Of a DNA stretch of 17,330 bases, positions 1 through 6,683 are shown in pieces. The notes beneath the pieces were generated by a model. It did not search any database. It had not been told where the DNA came from and saw only the letters and a program-made list of their open reading frames with translations. Each line of letters opens with the position of its first letter. Position 1 is the first letter of the stretch. Both the position numbers and the translations under genes were made by a program. Source of the DNA: RYN-433 sp036558265 (GTDB taxonomy: Bacteria; Planctomycetota; Phycisphaerae; Tepidisphaerales; Tepidisphaeraceae); assembly GCA_036558265.1 (NCBI GenBank), contig DATBFY010000188.1, positions 1 to 17,330 of the forward strand, written 5' to 3'.

Positions 1-2
1 AT

Positions 3-917
3 ACCGAGACGCACGCCCTGCATGTCAAAAAGGTGCTGGAGTACGTGGACGTGCTGGGCATTTCGACGCGGCGGTTCAAGGTCGTCCTGGACAGCGTCAA
101 CGGCGCCGGCTGCGTCGCGACGGCGACATTGCTGAACAAGCTGGGCTGCCAGCTCATTCACCTGAACGCCACGCCGGACGGGCAGTTCCCGCACGAGCCC
201 GAACCGACGGCGGCGAACCTGACCGGCTTGGCGGAGGAGGTCCGCCGGCAGAAGGCGGCCGTGGGCTTTGCCCAGGATCCCGACGCCGACCGCCTGGCCA
301 TCGTGGACGAGAACGGCAAATACATCGGCGAGGAGTATTCGCTGGTGCTGGCCGCCCAACTCGTGCTGTCAAAACGTCAGGGCGGGGTGGCGGTCACCAA
401 CCTTTCGACAAGCCGAATGATCGACGACCTGGCCGCTAAGTACGGCGGGCGCGTCGTCCGCACCCCCGTCGGCGAGGCCAACGTCGTCCAGGGGATGCAG
501 AGGGAGAGCGCGGCGGTAGGTGGGGAGGGCAACGGCGGCGTCATCGACACAAGAATCGTCCCCGGCCGCGATTCGCTTGTCGGCATGGCCTTTATCCTGC
601 AACTGATGGCCGCCACAGGACATACGATCAGCCAGCTTGTCTCCGAAATCCCCCGCTACGAGATCGTCAAAACCAAGTTCGAGTGCCGCCGCGAGGACGC
701 CAACCGGGCGGTGGAGGCCGTGAAACGGGCCTTCGCCCGCGAGCGCGTTGATACCCAGGACGGCATCCGCATCGACTGGGATCGGGCGTGGGTCCACGCG
801 CGGCCGAGCAACACCGAGCCGATCATGCGAATCATCGCCGAGGCCCCCGACCGCAAGACGGCGGAGGAGAAGATCGCGGGGGTGCAAGCGGTGGTGGACG
901 GGGTGCTGAAGGGGTGA
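3..917 (+). CDS. glmM: Phosphoglucosamine mutase / alpha-D-phosphohexomutase, C-terminal part (5' end outside window)
   Basis: Enzymes of this superfamily move a phosphate between C1 and C6 of a hexose; GlmM turns glucosamine-6-phosphate into glucosamine-1-phosphate for peptidoglycan precursors in the cytoplasm. The frame is open to the left edge, so the GTG at 33 is internal, not a start. About 304 residues are visible, against roughly 450 for the family. The first domain, with the phosphoserine, is therefore missing. Seen in order: DSVNGAG opening domain 2 (near 92), the metal-binding loop DPDADR (near 278), the sugar-recognition loop GEGNGG (near 524), and the C-terminal phosphate-binding loop RPSNTEP (near 803). 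The GEGNGG loop matches archaeal-type and Bacteroidetes-type GlmM better than the classical proteobacterial form. Phosphomannomutase or phosphoglucomutase activity cannot be excluded. It converges on the next gene with a 36-base gap. Confidence 0.85.
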   Translation, partial: TETHALHVKKVLEYVDVLGISTRRFKVVLDSVNGAGCVATATLLNKLGCQLIHLNATPDGQFPHEPEPTAANLTGLAEEVRRQKAAVGFAQDPDADRLAIVDENGKYIGEEYSLVLAAQLVLSKRQGGVAVTNLSTSRMIDDLAAKYGGRVVRTPVGEANVVQGMQRESAAVGGEGNGGVIDTRIVPGRDSLVGMAFILQLMAATGHTISQLVSEIPRYEIVKTKFECRREDANRAVEAVKRAFARERVDTQDGIRIDWDRAWVHARPSNTEPIMRIIAEAPDRKTAEEKIAGVQAVVDGVLKG

Positions 918-945
918 CGGAGCCGAGCGAAGCATCTCGTCCAAC

Positions 946-968
946 CGCGCCGCTCAACCGGCGGCGCG
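946..968. terminator. GC-rich hairpin between convergent genes, possible bidirectional terminator
   Basis: Perfect 8-base arms CGCGCCGC (946-953) and GCGGCGCG (961-968) flank a 7-base loop. The loop contains the TGA stop of the minus-strand surface-protein gene (954-956). The position between the ends of two convergent genes suits a terminator. There is no T-tract on either side, so intrinsic termination is uncertain. Confidence 0.4.
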
Positions 969-3900
969 CTCGCGGCGGCGGCGGGCCAGCAGGTAGCCGA
1001 GCAATGCCAGGGCGGACAGCCCGGTGGGTTCGGGGACGCTGGCGAATGCGGCGGCGAGGTCGGCCTGGAACGCGGCCGAGGCGCCGGGGATCGCCTGGGC
1101 GGGGAGCGTCGAGTTGTAGTTCTGCGCCAGGGCGACGAGGTCGTTGAAGTCCACGTTGCCGTCGTAGGTGAAATCTCCCTGCGCCCAGACCCGGCTGCCG
1201 TCCGCGACATTGTAGCTCTGCGCCAGGGCGACCAGGTCGTTGAAGTCCACGACGTAATCGAGGTTGGCATCGCCGGAGAGCGTGTACGCCACTTCGACCT
1301 GAGACGCGGCGGCGTTGTCGCGCCAGCCGAGCACGCGGCCTGCGGCGAGCGTCGTCGAGCGGATCGGGCCATCCGAGAACTGGGGGGTCTGGTCGTAGCC
1401 GGCGTCGAGCGTGCCCAGGACGGTTGCGACGAGCGCGGAGGCATCGCCCTCGTATTTGAACGCGATCTTGCCGCCGCGCACGTCGGCGTAAGCGGGAGTG
1501 GTCACCGTCGCGCCGCCGAAGATCGGTTCCTGGGCGGTCGTGCCCAGGACGAGCGTGCCTCCGGTCACGGTGGTCGGGCCGGTGTAGGTGTTGGCGCCGG
1601 TGAGGGTGAGGGTGCCGGTGCCGGTCTTGGTGATGGAGGCGTTCCCGGTGACCTGGCCGGCGAAGGTGGTGTTGGTGTTGAGGGCGCCGATCGTGTACCT
1701 GGGTGAGCCGGCGGAGCCGCCGCCGAGGACGGCGGTGGGTGACGAACCGCCCAGTGCGCCGATGGGGATGTCGTTTCCGGTGCTGTTCGTGACCGGTGCG
1801 ATCGTGACCGACCCGCCGAGGTCCACCGCGGTGTTGAGCCACTCGCTCGCGAGGTCGAAATCACCCCCGTTGATGAAGAGCCGCGCCGTTCCGGTGCCGG
1901 CGATGTTCAGGTGGCCGGTGAAGCCGGTCCAGTCGCTGTTGAAATCGTGGCGGCTCTGGGTGCTGATGACGTTGACGTTGAGCGTGCCGCCGCCCGTAAC
2001 CGGGCCGGTCCAATTGAATCGGTCGGGGGCGTTGATGTTGCCGGTCTGACCGGTCGGAACCGTCAAGGCGTTGGCGAAGAGGAGCGTGTTGCCGGTGGGC
2101 ATCGCGCTGGCGCTGATCGTGGCGCCGCCCTGGAGGGTGATCGCGCCGGTGCCGAAGCCGCCGTTGCCGGAGGTGGTGGCGGCGGAGTTGAGCATCCCGG
2201 CATTGAGGACGAAGGGCGTGGTGTTGGCGGTGTTGGAGACGCTGAGCGTGCCCGGACCGTTCTTGGTGACGGTGCCGCCGGTCAGAACACCGGAGATGTT
2301 CAGCTCGACGTCGGCGGGGAGGTCAACGGTCGCGCCACCGGCGGCGACGGTGACGGGCCGCTGGCTGACGCCCCCGGCGTCGAGGGTGGTGTTCGTGGTG
2401 GCGGTGAGCGTGGTGCCGGCGCCGAGGTTCAGGGCCGCGCCGGTCGAAGGGTCACCGAGGCTTGAGTTGCCGTTAATGCTGAGGGTGCCGGCGTTGACGG
2501 TGGTTTGCCCGACGTAGGCGTTGGCGCCTTGGAGGGCGAGCGTTCCCGCGCCGTTCTTGACGACGCCGCCGGTCGCGCCGCTGAGCGCGACGATCGTGCC
2601 GGAGTGGGTCAGGGTCTGGCCGTTGGTATCGATGATGGCATCGGCCAGTTCCTTCACCTGGTAGTTGTGGACGTCGGTGACGTCGGCGAGGAGGCGGATT
2701 CCGCCGCCGGCGAAGGTGACGGTGCCGCTCGTGTCGCCGAGGCTGGCGGCACTGTTGATCGCGAGAGCGCCGCCGTTGATCGCGGTTCCGCCGGTGTAGG
2801 TGTTGGGACCGGTGAGGGCAAGCGTGCCGGCACCGGTCTTGGTCAGGGCGCCGCTCCCGCTGACGGGCCCGGAGACGGTCAGCGCGTCGGAAGCGCCGGA
2901 CGCGGTGAAGGTCGCGCCGTTGGCGGTCAGCACGAGCGGAACCTGAATCGTGTGGCTGCCGGCGGCGTCGGTCACGAACGCTTGAGACGCGCCGTTGTCA
3001 AGCGTGATGCTCGCGCCGGCGCCTGGGGCGAGCGTGTAGCCGAAACTCGGGTTGTTGAGCGAGAGGGTTCCGACGGTGTAGGCGCCGTCAACGGAGATGG
3101 TTCGGTCGGCGGTGATCGGCGTGCCGCCGCCGCCCAGGGCGGTAAAAGCGCCGACCGCGTTGGGCGTCCCGGCAGTCCACGGGCCGGTGCTCCAGTTGCC
3201 GTTGGCGTCGGCGTTCCAGAAGGTCGGCGGTGTCCCCGAGCTGGCGACGGTCAGGGTGACAAAGCCGCCGGCGTCGCCGAAGGCGTAGCTGTTGGTGCCG
3301 AGGTTCTGGTTGTTGGGGTTCACGGTCAGCGCGCCCACGCCCGCGCCGGCGACGGCGCCGGTGTGGCCGATCAGGTTGTAGATGCCGTTGGCGGTGAACG
3401 GGCTCGAACCGCCGTTGATCGTCAACTCGCCGCCGTTGATCTCCAGGCCGCCGTCGTTGTTCACGATGATCTGGTCAAGGGAAGTGGTGCCGGCGATGTC
3501 GTAGTTGAGCTTGGATCCGCTGGCGAGCGAGAGCGAGCCCGCGCGCAGCGTGCCGATGGTGCCGGGCGCGGCGCCGGGCGAGATGGTTCCGCCGGCATTG
3601 ACGGTCACCGCCCCGCTCGCGGTGCCGCTGCCGCCGAGGGTGGCGGTGTTGGCGATGGCGACGGGACCGGTGCCGGTGGCCGAGCCGGTCGTGTTGTTGG
3701 CCAGCAGGGTGCCGACGTTCACGCTGGTACCGCCGCTGTAGGTATTCGCGGCGGTGAGCGCGAGCGTGAGGGATCCCGTGCCGTTCTTGGTCAGGGCGAG
3801 GGTTCCGCCGCCGTCCCCGTCCCGGAGCGTGCCGGCGTAGGTGTTGGCGACGGTGGTGTTGAGGATGAGGTTCGCGCCGCCGCCACCGCCGTTCTCGATG

Positions 3901-5216
3901 ACCGGGGTGCCGGCGAGGGCGTTGGTGTTAAGCCTGGTGAGGGTGACGGTGTTGCCGTTGAGTTGGAGCCTGGCGGTGCTGTTGGGGCCGAACGCCACGG
4001 CCGCCGTTGTTTCGGGTCCGAACCCGGTGGCGCTGTTCAGGGTGGTCGTACCGGCGTCGAGGGACCAGGCGCCGACGTAGGTGTTGACGCCGTTGAGGAC
4101 GACCTGCCCGGGCCCGGCGACGTGCGCGATGGTCGACGCCGCGCCGCCGGTGATCGTGCCGTAGACGTTAAAGACGTCTGCCGCGTTAGAGGTCGCAAGG
4201 GTGACGTCGGTGGCGGTGTTGCCGACCGCGATCGCGTTGACGGACGCGTTGCCGTTGGCCAGGAGGCGGCCTGTGGCGTTGAGCGTCACGCCGTTGTTCG
4301 CCAGGTCGATGGCGTCCAGCCGCAGGGTGCCGGTGCCTTGGACGCGAATGTTCCCCTGGGTCAGGGAGCCTAAAGCGCCGCCGTTCTGGAGGGCGAGGAT
4401 TCCGTCGTTGACCTGGACGCCGGCGGGAACCTGGTTGGAGGTCTTCTGGATCCAGCTCGAGCTGGCGCCGGTGATGATCCAGGTGCCGGCGCCGGTCTTG
4501 TTGACGATGAACGCGCCGCGGGTGCCGCCCGAATCGCCGCCGTAGATCTCGCGGATCGTGTTGTTGCCGGTGTTGCTGCCGCCCAGGGTCAGGGTGAGGG
4601 GTCGGGTATTGGCCGACTGGTTGATCAGCGCGCCGTTGAACGCGAATGTGGCGTTGGGGCTGGCGGCGTCGTTGACGAAGCTGTAGGCGCCGTTCGTGCT
4701 GCTGGCCAGGCGGAAGACGATCGGGGTGTTGAAGACCTGGGCGTTGGTCACGCCGGAGGTCATCGTGATGTTGCCCGCGGGCGTGGCGGTCGCCGTCAGG
4801 AACAAACCGGCGCCCTGGTAACCCAGGCCCGGGTCGTTTGGATCCCAACTGACGTGCTGGAAGGTGTACGCGCCGGCGTCAGCGGTGTCGAAGAGGAAGG
4901 AGGCGAGGTTAAGCTGGTTGTCGATGAGGATCGGGGAGACGGTCCCGACGGGGCCGTTGAAGGTGGCGACGTCATTGTTGAGCGTGACGATCGCACCCGG
5001 GGCGGCGCCGCCGGACCAGTTGGCGCCGTTGGACCAGAGTCCGTCGTTGCCGCCGCCGGTCCAGGTCTGGTTCGCGGCCCGCGCTCCGGTCGGGAAGTCG
5101 AGCGCAGAGGCAAGTGCGAGCAAGCAGATCAGACCGGCGCGTACGGCCCGCCGGGCCCCGCGCGCGGACCAGGACGAAAAGACGCGAGTGTTAACGGCAA
5201 CATCGACGTGGCCCAT
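954..5216 (-). CDS. Large secreted autotransporter-associated beta-strand-repeat protein with dockerin-like repeats and PEP-CTERM tag
   Basis: Predicted extracellular or surface protein of 1420 residues. The ATG at 5216 is chosen because GGAGGAGG lies about 6 bases upstream and a signal peptide follows directly: Arg-rich start, hydrophobic stretch around residues 27-39, and an ARA cleavage site near 45-47. An upstream TTG at 5321 only adds non-signal sequence. The body is Gly/Asn/Thr/Ala-rich. About six recognisable repeats of the form GTLxLTGxNTYxGxTxVxxGTL lie near residues 370, 480, 790, 885, 980 and 1200; this is the autotransporter-associated beta-strand repeat family, which predicts a parallel beta-helix. 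Residues about 1315-1368 hold two Ca-loop dockerin-like repeats (GDANLDYVVDFNDL and GDFTYDGNVDFNDL). The C-terminus (1393-1420) is a PEP-CTERM tag: VPEP, a hydrophobic helix, then an Arg cluster. No C-terminal outer-membrane barrel is seen. Exosortase processing is expected from the tag, but no exosortase is in the window. The ligand is unknown. Confidence 0.88.
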   Translation of the reverse strand: MGHVDVAVNTRVFSSWSARGARRAVRAGLICLLALASALDFPTGARAANQTWTGGGNDGLWSNGANWSGGAAPGAIVTLNNDVATFNGPVGTVSPILIDNQLNLASFLFDTADAGAYTFQHVSWDPNDPGLGYQGAGLFLTATATPAGNITMTSGVTNAQVFNTPIVFRLASSTNGAYSFVNDAASPNATFAFNGALINQSANTRPLTLTLGGSNTGNNTIREIYGGDSGGTRGAFIVNKTGAGTWIITGASSSWIQKTSNQVPAGVQVNDGILALQNGGALGSLTQGNIRVQGTGTLRLDAIDLANNGVTLNATGRLLANGNASVNAIAVGNTATDVTLATSNAADVFNVYGTITGGAASTIAHVAGPGQVVLNGVNTYVGAWSLDAGTTTLNSATGFGPETTAAVAFGPNSTARLQLNGNTVTLTRLNTNALAGTPVIENGGGGGANLILNTTVANTYAGTLRDGDGGGTLALTKNGTGSLTLALTAANTYSGGTSVNVGTLLANNTTGSATGTGPVAIANTATLGGSGTASGAVTVNAGGTISPGAAPGTIGTLRAGSLSLASGSKLNYDIAGTTSLDQIIVNNDGGLEINGGELTINGGSSPFTANGIYNLIGHTGAVAGAGVGALTVNPNNQNLGTNSYAFGDAGGFVTLTVASSGTPPTFWNADANGNWSTGPWTAGTPNAVGAFTALGGGGTPITADRTISVDGAYTVGTLSLNNPSFGYTLAPGAGASITLDNGASQAFVTDAAGSHTIQVPLVLTANGATFTASGASDALTVSGPVSGSGALTKTGAGTLALTGPNTYTGGTAINGGALAINSAASLGDTSGTVTFAGGGIRLLADVTDVHNYQVKELADAIIDTNGQTLTHSGTIVALSGATGGVVKNGAGTLALQGANAYVGQTTVNAGTLSINGNSSLGDPSTGAALNLGAGTTLTATTNTTLDAGGVSQRPVTVAAGGATVDLPADVELNISGVLTGGTVTKNGPGTLSVSNTANTTPFVLNAGMLNSAATTSGNGGFGTGAITLQGGATISASAMPTGNTLLFANALTVPTGQTGNINAPDRFNWTGPVTGGGTLNVNVISTQSRHDFNSDWTGFTGHLNIAGTGTARLFINGGDFDLASEWLNTAVDLGGSVTIAPVTNSTGNDIPIGALGGSSPTAVLGGGSAGSPRYTIGALNTNTTFAGQVTGNASITKTGTGTLTLTGANTYTGPTTVTGGTLVLGTTAQEPIFGGATVTTPAYADVRGGKIAFKYEGDASALVATVLGTLDAGYDQTPQFSDGPIRSTTLAAGRVLGWRDNAAASQVEVAYTLSGDANLDYVVDFNDLVALAQSYNVADGSRVWAQGDFTYDGNVDFNDLVALAQNYNSTLPAQAIPGASAAFQADLAAAFASVPEPTGLSALALLGYLLARRRRERAAG
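1114..1250 (-). repeat. Tandem duplication encoding the two dockerin-like loops
   Basis: Two 41-base copies (1114-1154 and 1210-1250) differ at only two positions. They encode FNDLVALAQ-YN twice, the second half of each Ca-binding loop and its following helix. Each dockerin-like module has acidic or Asn residues at the positions expected for Ca coordination. The near identity at DNA level points to a recent duplication or gene conversion. Confidence 0.8.
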
Positions 5217-5350
5217 CGGTGCCCTCCTCCGGGAAACGGCCAAACCCTTCCCTTGCGCGGGATGTGCAACAACACGAACAAAGACGGCGCAGCAACTCGT
5301 GCGTTTACCTCTAGCGAACAATCGCTGCTACAAATCGTCAATCATCCGCT

Positions 5351-5404
5351 CTATCGCAGTGATAGGTGCTATAGCTTGATACTACAGGGGTCGGGGGCAG
5401 TCAA
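5351..5404 (-). promoter_or_regulatory. Candidate sigma70 promoter with overlapping palindromic operators for the surface-protein gene
   Basis: Read on the minus strand: TTGACT (5404-5399), a 17-base spacer, then TATCAA (5381-5376), a fair -35/-10 pair. The region just upstream is AT-rich. Directly after the -10 comes the perfect palindrome GCTATAGC (5375-5368), where transcription should begin. After two further bases comes the inverted repeat CTATC-N5-GATAG (5365-5351). This is the classical geometry of a repressor site over a start site. The implied leader is about 150 bases. The rest of the 5217-5437 gap holds the ribosome binding site and nothing else I recognise. Confidence 0.5.
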
Positions 5405-5431
5405 TAGAAATATCTACATTGAGCGAGGTTC

Positions 5432-5451
5432 GCCGCGTCAGTGTGCGCGGC
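5432..5451 (-). terminator. Weak hairpin at the end of the regulator gene
   Basis: GCCGCG (5432-5437) and CGCGGC (5446-5451) form 6-base perfect arms around an 8-base loop that includes the regulator's stop codon. No T-run follows on the minus strand, so this may be an attenuating hairpin or chance in GC-rich sequence. Confidence 0.25.
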
Positions 5452-6583
5452 ATGAACTGACGCTGGCGCGCTCGACGAGCCTGGGCTCGATCAACCTGAG
5501 CCGTTCCACCGCCGAGAGTCGACCGGACAGCGACCGTTGAAGCATCTCGCCGGCGATCTGGATGTGGAGTTCGAGGTCGACGTCGATGCAGGTGAGCGGC
5601 GGGTTGCAGTGGGCGGCGAGCGAGCTGTCGCCCGAGATGACGATCGAAATCTCGTCGGGTACCGGCCGACCCGCGTCCCGACACGCCGACATGGCGGCGA
5701 CGGCGCTTTCGTCGCCGGTGCAGACGAGGGCGCTGATCGCGTCATCGCAGGTTTTGAGGTACTCGCGCACCCGCCGGTAGGCGTTCTCGGTGGGGCACTC
5801 GAACCTGGGGGTCTCCACGACGATCAGCCGGCGGTCGAGTTCGTCGGGGGGGCATTGGGCCGCGAAGCAGGATCGCCACTTGGCGACCTGAACGCTGGTG
5901 ACGGGGTGGTTGATGTAGTCGCAGAGCATGCCGATCCGCTCGTGACCGTGTTGGCGGAGGTGCTGCACGGCCATTCCGATGGCCTGGGTATCGTCGGCGA
6001 GCACGGAGGGCACGCCCAGGTTGTCCATGCGGTTGCCGATCAGGACGGCTCGGCCGTTGGCCTGCTGAACGGCCTGGCCGATCCGGCCTCGCATGGTGGC
6101 GTCGTCCGGGATGATCAGCAGGCTTAGCCCACCGCCGAGGATGCAGCCGATGGCGTGGACGTCGCCGGGGTGTTCGATGCGGACGAAGCGCGTCAGCCAG
6201 CCGTGTCCGTCGGCATACTTGCTGGCGAGGCGCTTGAGCGTGTTGACGTGCGGGGGTTCGTGTCCGACGGTGATGATGTTGAGCGTCGTGGTGCCGGTCG
6301 CGGGCGGCGTGTCGTCCGAGTCCGGCGAACCCGTGGCGGGTGCGAGCTTACCGCCAGTCGATGGGCCGACCGTGACGAAGAGTCCTTCCCAGGGGCGGCG
6401 ATCGAGCAAGCCCTGCTCGACCAGTTCGCTGACGGCCCGGCGGGCGGTCATATAGCTGATGCCATATTGAATCGCCAACGCCCGCTCGCCGGGGAGCTTT
6501 TGCCCCGGGGTGTATTCGCGGTTGCGAATCGCGCTGGCCAAAGCGTCGCGCATACGGGTGTATTTTGGCTGGGTGCTGTTCAT
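5438..6583 (-). CDS. GntR-type winged-helix / LacI-type sugar-binding chimeric transcriptional regulator
   Basis: DNA-binding regulator of 381 residues. Residues 7-72 form a GntR winged helix-turn-helix: YTPGQKLPGERALA, then GISYMTARRAVSELVEQGLL, then the wing. A Pro/Thr/Gly-rich linker (about 73-99) leads to a periplasmic-binding-protein-like effector domain of the LacI/GalR type (about 100-365). Recognisable pieces there are VLADDTQAIGMAVQHL, HGHERIGML, ALVCTGDESAVAAM and GRPVPDEISIV. The layout matches the AraR type known from Bacillus, where a sugar releases the repressor. The ATG at 6583 starts just before the HTH. A TTG at 6646 in frame, with a GGA upstream, is an alternative. No good Shine-Dalgarno precedes 6583; a palindrome sits there instead. 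The neighbours are the surface-protein gene downstream and a uronate-isomerase-like gene upstream. The ligand is unknown; a sugar or sugar acid is a guess from family and context. Confidence 0.9.
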   Translation of the reverse strand: MNSTQPKYTRMRDALASAIRNREYTPGQKLPGERALAIQYGISYMTARRAVSELVEQGLLDRRPWEGLFVTVGPSTGGKLAPATGSPDSDDTPPATGTTTLNIITVGHEPPHVNTLKRLASKYADGHGWLTRFVRIEHPGDVHAIGCILGGGLSLLIIPDDATMRGRIGQAVQQANGRAVLIGNRMDNLGVPSVLADDTQAIGMAVQHLRQHGHERIGMLCDYINHPVTSVQVAKWRSCFAAQCPPDELDRRLIVVETPRFECPTENAYRRVREYLKTCDDAISALVCTGDESAVAAMSACRDAGRPVPDEISIVISGDSSLAAHCNPPLTCIDVDLELHIQIAGEMLQRSLSGRLSAVERLRLIEPRLVERASVSSCRAH

Positions 6584-6607
6584 GAGTGGCCATACCACTC
6601 TATAGCA
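6584..6607 (-). promoter_or_regulatory. Palindrome abutting the regulator start codon, plus a TGCTATAG site
   Basis: GAGTGG (6584-6589) and CCACTC (6595-6600) are perfect arms around a 5-base spacer, directly touching the ATG at 6581-6583. Next to it, minus-strand TGCTATAG (6607-6600) repeats the octamer found in the surface-protein promoter at 5367-5374. TATAGA within it could also serve as a -10, but I find no matching -35. It may be an autoregulatory operator or a structure limiting ribosome access. Confidence 0.4.
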
Positions 6608-6659
6608 GCCAGGGGCGACTGGACAGGAAAATCTCGCGTTTTTCAATTTCCTGCTGGAA

Positions 6660-6681
6660 TGCTATTAGCCCGTTCATAGCA
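6660..6681. promoter_or_regulatory. Inverted repeat TGCTAT-N10-ATAGCA upstream of the regulator gene
   Basis: Perfect 6-base arms (6660-6665 and 6676-6681) lie 2 bases beyond the stop of the uronate-isomerase-like gene and about 77 bases before the regulator start. The half-site is the same TGCTAT/ATAGC core seen at 5367-5375 and 6600-6607. An operator for the regulator is the preferred reading. The arms are too AT-rich and short for a convincing terminator. Confidence 0.4.
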
Positions 6682-6683
6682 GT

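Noticed and set aside
2505..4373. 622-codon plus-strand open frame inside the surface-protein gene
   Set aside because: Its Gly/Ala/Arg/Val-rich translation is the complement of repetitive beta-strand repeats; no start signal or domain.
5217..5321. Longer start (TTG 5321) for the surface-protein gene
   Set aside because: A strong GGAGGAGG precedes ATG 5216 and a signal peptide follows it; the extension would bury the signal peptide.
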